Positions 58,083 to 64,000 of a stretch of 64,000 nt of DNA are shown in pieces. Below the pieces are notes generated by a model. That model saw only the letters and a list, made by a program, of their open reading frames with translations. It was not told where the DNA came from and did no database searches. Both the position numbers and the translations under genes were made by a program. Numbering within the stretch: position 1 is the first letter of the stretch; every line of letters starts with the position of its first letter. The DNA is from Portulaca oleracea (lineage: Eukaryota; Streptophyta; Magnoliopsida; Caryophyllales; Portulacaceae), in NCBI GenBank assembly GCA_029582165.1, contig CM055893.1, positions 24,465,179 to 24,529,178 of the forward strand, written 5' to 3'.

Positions 58083-59821
58083 ATGGAGAGAGGAGGAGGA
58101 GGAGGGCGCAAGAAAGGAACCCAGGGAGAACAAAAGAGAGAATACGCCATATACGTGGGAAACCTCCCTGAGAAACTTGATAGATATGGGCTAAAGGGCT
58201 TATTTGGAAGGTGTAGAAAGGTGATGGATTCTTTTATCCCATGGAGGAGCGGGAGAAATGGTAGATATGGATTTAAATACTTTTGGGATGAGGAAGCAGT
58301 ATGGAGGAGCATGAACATGATGAATGGGAAAGTAGTAAGGAGTATGAGGATTGAGGTGAAAAGGGCAAGAGAAAGGGTAGAAGGGCCGAAGTGGAAAAGA
58401 GTAATGAAAGTGTGGAGAAGGAAGGAAATAGGGCAGAGGCAAGTAGCAACATCTATTGATGGAGATAGTGGTGGAAATGGGAAAAACAGGGAAAGAAGTA
58501 CTCCAGGAGTAGATGGAGAAGTTAATGAAGAGATAATGGTGTGGTTGGAAAGAAGTATAGTTTGCACCAGCCCTCAACCAAGAGATTTGGCTTCCATGGC
58601 CTCTGCCATTATACATTGCTATGGTCCAACATAGAGGATTACATCAATCAGTAGTACAAAATTCGTTGTCACTATGGCAACGGTGGAAGAGGCGGAAGAG
58701 GCTATGCGCAACCCGGTGGAATTGGAGGTCTGGTTCTCCAATGTGCGTAAGTGGTCCAAGTACGAAACGTGTAAAGACAGAAGAGTGTGGGTGGATGTTC
58801 AAGGAGTGCCGCCACATGGATGGAAGTGGATAAATTTTCAAAGATGTGTCCAACAGTGGGGAAAAATAATAAGCTTGGGACAGAGTACCATAAAGATTGA
58901 ACATTTTAAGAACATGAGGGTCCAAATTTTAACAAAAGTTATGAAAAGAATTGATGGGGTTGTTATGTTAAACATGGGAGACTGCTCATACATGGTCTTT
59001 GTCAAGGAAGCAACCACCTATATTCACCCTCAGACAACTGCGGCAATGACGAATATGTTTGAAGATATGGAGGAAGAGGACAGAGTTGTTAAACATATGG
59101 GGAGAACAAGGAGTTGGTGACAATGGCAACTGATGGAGGGTCGAAGCACTCAACAGGAACCCAAATCCACATAACAGAGGAGCTGATTCAAATTCAAGGA
59201 CGGGAAAATCAGTTGGTTGTTCAACTGACGGTACAGATACCCCGGTGCATGGTTGAAGGGCATGAGGACAACACTGAGTTAATGCAGCCGCCACATGTAA
59301 AGGGAAATATGCATGAGGAAGTTGACGAGGCTCAAGATGTTGGACACAGACTGCAAAGCCAAATAAATGATGGAACACAGGATGTGGAAAGAAACAAAAA
59401 TTTAGGAAGTATCAATAGTAAAGAGGTGGAAGATGAGGAGCTACATTCAATTAATATTGAACCAAGTGAAAGCTACATTCAAGCCACTCATGGAGAATAC
59501 GAAGCAGCTGTATTAACTAAGGTGGAGAAAGTAATCACTAGGGGTTATATTGGGAATGAAAGAGGTGAGAGGATATTAGAACTAAGAAGGAGGGTTGCAT
59601 CTAGGGAATCGGAGATTAGAAATGAGATTGGAGTTAAATTCATAGACGCAATTCAAGAGGAAGCTGAGAGTTTTGAACAAAGAAGGGGTAAGAAGAAGGA
59701 GAAAAAAGACAAAAAGAAGAGGAGAAGGCATTATAGAAGTAGAAGCAGGAATAGGGAGGAGAAAATACTGGAGGAAGAACTTGGAATAAGGAGGTATATG
59801 GCAATATTGACAGCAAGGTGA
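58083..59821 (+). pseudogene. LINE ORF1 with RRM and DUF4283-like domains
   Basis: Starts at 58083 with a Gly-rich basic N-terminus. The RRM has YAIYVGNLPEKLDRYGLKGLF and ends near VKRARERVEG. One TAG at 58632-58634 interrupts the frame, which continues (58674-59120) with WFSNVRKWSKYE and RRVWVDVQGVPPHGWKWINF, the DUF4283-like block. A shift near 59114 leads to the Glu/Gln-rich, then Lys/Arg-rich, C-terminal part (59114-59821). The protein is an RNA chaperone-like ORF1 of a LINE group that uses an RRM. Confidence 0.85.
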
Positions 59822-60812
59822 AAATACTGGAGGAAGAACTTCATATAATTGATCAAAAGGCGCTGAAAGGAACACTTGATCAATGTGATGAAGCAAGACG
59901 AGAGGCAATGCGAGTACAACTGCAGACCTGGCTAGTACGAAAGGAACGATACTGGAAACAATTGTCGCGGTGTCAGATGATACAGGAAGGAGATAAGAAT
60001 ACGAAGTTCTTTCACACCATTGCAACAATGAGAAGAAGGAGGAAAACCATTGAAAAAATAAAAGTGGATGGGGTACTCTATTCACTGCCACAACAGATAA
60101 AAAGGGCCATAGTCAGTTTCTTCAGACAACACTACAAGCGCAGGAAATGTTTCAAGAAGCCGGACATTTCCGAATTGAGGTTGAGAAGACTAAGCCAAGT
60201 TGATAGAGAATTCTTGGAGGCACTGATATCTCAGGAAGAGGTCTACCTGGCTATGCGAAACTGTCAATTGGATAAGGCACCGGGGTATGATGGTTTTACC
60301 ATGATGGGGATACAAAAGTTGTGGCCGATAGTTGGAGGTGAAATAAGTGATGTTGTTCAAGCATTTTTCACTAGAGGCCAATTTCCGGAGGTACTTAACA
60401 CCACGCTGATTACGCTCATCCCGAAAAAGAAGAATGCGGAGGACATAAGAGACTTTAGGCCAATAAGTATGATTGGATGTATCTACAAGATCATTTCGAA
60501 GGTGTTTAGTAATCGCTTAAGACAAGTCTTGCCAAGCTTAGTTGGTGAAACACATACTGCATTTGTGAGTAGAAGGCAGATCTTTGATGGGGCAATGATT
60601 GCTGCGGAGACGGTAGGCTGGTTGAAGCGAAAGAAGAAGGAAGGCGTCATGTTGAAGCTGGAATTTGAGAAGGCATATGATTCTGTAGATTGGGAAGCAT
60701 TAGAAATAATCATGATGCATATGGGTTTTGGCCAGAAATGGATGAAGTGGGTGAGAGCATGTGTTAGAAGTGCATCTATATCAATAATTGTTAATGATCA
60801 ATTTCAAAATTC
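59818..60812 (+). pseudogene. LINE ORF2: reverse transcriptase, 3'-truncated
   Basis: An open frame of over 330 codons with no stops. Conserved blocks are GDKNTKFFHTIATMRRRRK, LDKAPGYDGFTMMGIQKLW, TLITLIPKKKNAEDIRDFRP, IYKIISKVFSNRLRQVLPSL and KLEFEKAYDSVDWEAL. DVEKAYD-type blocks usually have Asp before the Lys/Ala; here the block reads EFEKAYDSV. The catalytic FADD box and everything after it are missing. The codons after 60812 come from an unrelated repeat. Confidence 0.88.
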
Positions 60813-60890
60813 GGACAAAAAATTTATGTCCAGACCCGATTTTTTCCGGGTCGGACAATTCGGATAATTCGGGTCGGACGAAATTTTACC
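60805..60890 (+). repeat. Fragment of a dispersed repeat (TCGGATAATTCGGGTCGG)
   Basis: CGGGTCGGACAATTCGGATAATTCGGG-type sequence (only part written here) ends at CCAACGCTAC and resembles 12640-12750. It is probably the end of a non-autonomous hAT-like element, placed exactly where the LINE RT is cut. Confidence 0.5.
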
Positions 60891-60904
60891 AACGCTACAT
60901 GGAA

Positions 60905-61050
60905 GGGTTATTACAACTTAGCTATCTTCCTACTCAGCCCTAGCTTGCAGATGTTCTTACCAAGATTCTACCCTCCAATCAACATTGGCATATTTTAAAC
61001 AAGCTTGACATGCTTCCACAGCATCCAAGCTTGAGGGATGGGGGTGTTGC
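60905..61050 (+). pseudogene. Fragment of Copia RNase H C-terminus
   Basis: Encodes LADVLTKILPSNQHWHILNK and HPSLRDGGV, the conserved end of Copia pol, with a TAG just before LADVL. The GAGGGATGGGGGTGTT at its end resembles a polypurine tract and an LTR start (TGTTGCGGG). Confidence 0.72.
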
Positions 61051-61563
61051 GGGTAGGATAGTTTTAAGATATTGATAACTGCATTTCATGACTATGTATT
61101 TAGGGGTCTTCAATAGTGAATTAGGGGTAGTTTTGAGTGTGAATTTTGATTTATATTCCAATTTCCCTACTACACTTGGTGTTGTTTTTTTTGATGTGAA
61201 TTTATAAGTTTTGAGGCCAAAACACCAATTTTCTCTCAAATTTTGGAAAGAGTGAAGACATCACGGGCCACGATGGAAAGGAACACGGAATGACCGCGCA
61301 GTGCAACCACGGTCTGACCGTGGTGGCTGCCAAGGTCCTAGATGGGTCGTGTTTTGCGCGAGAAAGAGAGCAGCGTGATGTTGTTGTGGGTTATCACCCT
61401 CCATTTGGCCCAACTACAAAAAGGGAGAAAGGGGAAGGCAATCAATTGGATTGGAGCAGCCACTCACTGGGCCCAATCATAAAGAAGAGAGAAATGGAGG
61501 CAATTACTTGCTCTTGGGTCAACACTTCATTCGGCCCATTCAAAAGAGAGAGTAATAATAGTG
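61051..61563. other. Possible LTR remnant, otherwise nothing recognised
   Basis: Follows the Copia fragment and may be its decayed 3' LTR. It includes CCACGGTCTGACCGTGGTGG (61306), a near-palindrome similar in type to the Athila LTR motif. No gene is seen. Confidence 0.35.
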
Positions 61564-61627
61564 TAAGATTTAAATGCAACCTAATAGCATGATTCATGTA
61601 AACAGTAATAATAGTGTAAAAAAAGTA
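61564..61627 (+). repeat. Unoccupied copy of the solo-LTR target site
   Basis: TAAGATTTAAATG joins directly to CAACCTAATAGCATG. In both duplicate copies the same two sequences are separated by the 574-bp LTR plus a second AAATG. The match to the right flank (38602 onward) runs for about 50 bases, then switches at ACAAAT to the sequence that begins the duplication at 36571. Confidence 0.85.
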
Positions 61628-64000
61628 ACAAATATATATGACAGTCCTACATTTGAATTTAATTGAAATAAGAACCTATCTCGGTTTTAAGCTGTCAACA
61701 CATGTCATACAACTCGAATAACTAGGCAAAACAAAGACACGATGGCTAAAATATAAACTGTCTATCGATCATAAGCTACTATGCTTGTCCAATTTTCATG
61801 CACACTCAACTTGAAGTTGAAGGCTTGTTGGATTGAGTTGTAAATTTTAGAGTTCATAATTGTACAATTCTTTGTTTGAAGTAATTGTAGTTAGGGAATT
61901 AGTTCCCTATTATGATAGTATGTATCATCTTCAATATTATATATATGAATCATCGTAGTATCAAACTATAACACAAAGCTAATAAAAAGCAATACATTTA
62001 AGAAAATTACATAAGTTCTAGCCATAAATTAAATTTTCACTAGAAGAAGCAAAAAGAAGATTTAGAACTAACTTACTTGAAAATAACTTAGAGTTGAATA
62101 AGATGAAGATGACGGCTACACAAGAGATTTGATCAAAAGGGATTAAAATCCTAAAATCAATGTCAATTATATATATAGATAATATTTTTGAGAGAACGAA
62201 ATAAATACTAGGGTAAGAATTAGGGGGGGGGGGGAATTGTAGATAATTGTACATAAAGTTGGGACATGAAAGGGGGATTGAAAATCTTGATATTCTAAAG
62301 AAATGAAATAAAAAGATAGTGTCATTTTCTCTAAGTAATTAAATTGTTAATTATAAAAAATACATAACATAACTAGTTATATTGTTAATGAAGTAATAGA
62401 ACTAGTTATATTAATAATTATTAAAGCTAGTTATAACTAGTTATATTATTAATTGTAACTAAATAACAAATACAAATTTATAATATAAATAATATATTGT
62501 TAATAAAAGAAAAAACAAAAGAATAATGTCATTTTCTAATCAACTCATCATGTAACTAAATATATTGCTAATTATTATTGCTAATTGTAACTAATTAATT
62601 GATCAACACTAATCAATACTCATCAGAACTGATAAATACTGATCAACAATAAATTACTTATCATAATCTTAAATTGGCCACTTTGCTTCTTGATAGCATG
62701 TACGTTCTTGCATATTCGTGACTATTGTGGATGCTTTGCAATCCGTTTTAGCAATTTGTAGCTTTCTTGATCACATGTATAGCATCTTCTTTATTTGGCT
62801 AAAATCATCTTTTTCACCAACTATTGACAACTATAAAATAATAAATCCTCCGGAATGCACAAAATTAAGTTAAACTCAAAATTACTTATTTAACAACACA
62901 TAAATAAGGCAAATAAGGATTAGAAATGAACAATGTATAATATTGTGAAACAATAAGTTTTAATTAACCTAAGTTTAAAATCATAAAAACTTTTGCAACA
63001 TATATCTGATTACTAATTTTAGAATTGCTCCTCAAAATAGGAATATGTTTTGTTAGGTCAACCATCTAAGATTTAAATGTGTTAGAGAAAAGTGAGTAGC
63101 AAGGTAACAGGGGAAGCGAATAATAGAATCGAAAACGAGATGACGGATATTACGAAAAAATTTAGGAACGAAAAATAAGCGATAAAATCAAACACCAGAA
63201 TTACGTGGGAAACCGAAGAACTCGGAGAAAACCCCACGGACAGCGACAGCCAGAAAATAATCCACTATGAGAAAGGAGGAGTACAACCTGATCACTATCA
63301 CAGGGTGTGATGCGATCCACAAAGGAGATTACAATAACAATCTCTCAACACTCAACTCACAATCTCTCAGGATACACTGGGGAAAATATTGGTGAGACCC
63401 ATTTCTCTCTCAATATTTTCTCTCTCTCTGGCTCTCTGTGTTTTCCGATGTGTATTTGGTGGAGAAACATGCACCCTATTTATAGGGAGAACTCCCTATA
63501 ACCTAACTTGACTCCTACTCCAAATAGATTTAGAATTTTATACAATTAGGAAACCCAACACAATATGGTAACCTAAATAATATCCTAATACAATTAGGAA
63601 ACAAATAATTGTGAGATCAAGAGATTTGGTGATTTTAGGACACTTTCCTAACAAAATGCAACCTAATAGCATGATTCATGTAAACAGTAATAATAGTGTA
63701 AAAAAAGTCACAAATCTAGGGCAGATGAAAGAGCTGTCAATTGAGTGAAGGGGGTGGTATCAGTTACTAATCTAAAGAAGCAAGAGCGATGAGGTTATGG
63801 CATTGGTCAAGATTCAAGAAGGAATTCAAATTTTAAAGCAATGAAAATCTTGAGTGCGTGTTTTCTGTGTTGAAGGGTAATTTGTTATGGAGATGACAAC
63901 CAATAGTTGAAGCTTGGTGGGTCTGTCTTTTGCCAACTAAATTGCCAAATCAAATAAGTTGCTTCTTTCAGATTTCTCCATTAGCTTCATTCTATGTTCG
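61628..64000 (+). repeat. Segmental duplication, copy B
   Basis: Matches 36571-38943 at a constant offset of 25,057 bp with about five base differences by eye; it includes the same G12 run (62223-62234) and solo LTR. It reaches the end of the window, so its right limit is unknown. Confidence 0.95.
63080..63653 (-). mobile_element. Solo LTR (Copia-type), copy B
   Basis: 574 bp, TGTTAGAG to CCTAACA, with AAATG on both sides (63075-63079, 63654-63658). It is the same insertion as 38023-38596, copied by the segmental duplication rather than inserted twice. Confidence 0.93.

Larger units (their letters stand above)
58083..60812 (+). mobile_element. RRM-type LINE lacking endonuclease and 3' end
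   Basis: ORF1 (58083-59821) is followed immediately by the region just before the RT and by the RT itself; the endonuclease (normally about 700-800 bp) is absent. A 22-bp direct repeat starting GAAAATACTGGAGGAAG lies at 59760-59781 and 59820-59841, across the ORF1/ORF2 junction. RT coding stops after the QLD-like VNDQF block near 60812, where unrelated sequence begins. Target duplication cannot be assigned because the 3' end is lost. Confidence 0.87.

Overview
This is nuclear DNA from a flowering plant, most likely a eudicot. The evidence is three intron-containing plant genes, plant-type LINEs whose ORF1 carries DUF4283 or RRM domains, a Sirevirus-like Copia element, an Athila-like Gypsy element, a CACTA transposon with its typical subterminal repeats, hAT and Stowaway-like MITEs, and AT-rich spacers. 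I cannot fix the species. Nothing bacterial or organellar is present, and I found no rRNA, tRNA or CRISPR.

Only three genes look like functioning host genes. (1) A cytosolic peptide-methionine (S)-S-oxide reductase (MsrA) lies on + at 7277-9355 in two exons, with a 463-bp solo LTR inside its intron. (2) A KDEL-tailed papain-type cysteine endopeptidase lies on - at 11880-10030 in four exons and converges on MsrA. (3) A 68-residue cytochrome c oxidase subunit 7a-like protein lies on - at 49847-49497 in two exons, among MITEs and retroposon scraps.

The rest is mostly transposable elements, many nested. 1-7059: an RNase H-bearing LINE, decayed, ending 217 bp before the MsrA start codon. 11968-16906: AT-rich spacer with MITE relics. 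16907-36045: a complete Copia element (Sirevirus type, 1.1-kb LTRs, target duplication ATATC), interrupted in pol by a complete 10.5-kb Athila-like Gypsy element on - (1.44-kb LTRs, target duplication CTCCT) that has gag-protease and the ATHILA ORF but no reverse transcriptase or integrase. 36571-38943 recurs nearly identically at 61628-64000; both copies carry the same 574-bp solo LTR. 40564-44015: a decayed LINE on -. 44052-47562: a CACTA element sitting in a TA microsatellite and carrying a 713-bp hAT-like MITE. 47627-49102: a relic Copia LTR carrying an 847-bp retroposon. 49970-51597: three MITEs. 51601-56077: a triple nest of MITE, LINE and a short non-autonomous LTR retrotransposon. 58083-60812: an RRM-type LINE that has lost its endonuclease and its 3' end. 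60805-61627: fragments leading into the second duplicate copy.

I see no previously undescribed biological system. The most informative observations are the nested insertions with intact target duplications, which give a relative timeline; the very recent duplication 25,057 bp apart, with an apparent unoccupied LTR target site at its junction; and the small COX7a-like gene. All difference counts were made by eye and are approximate.
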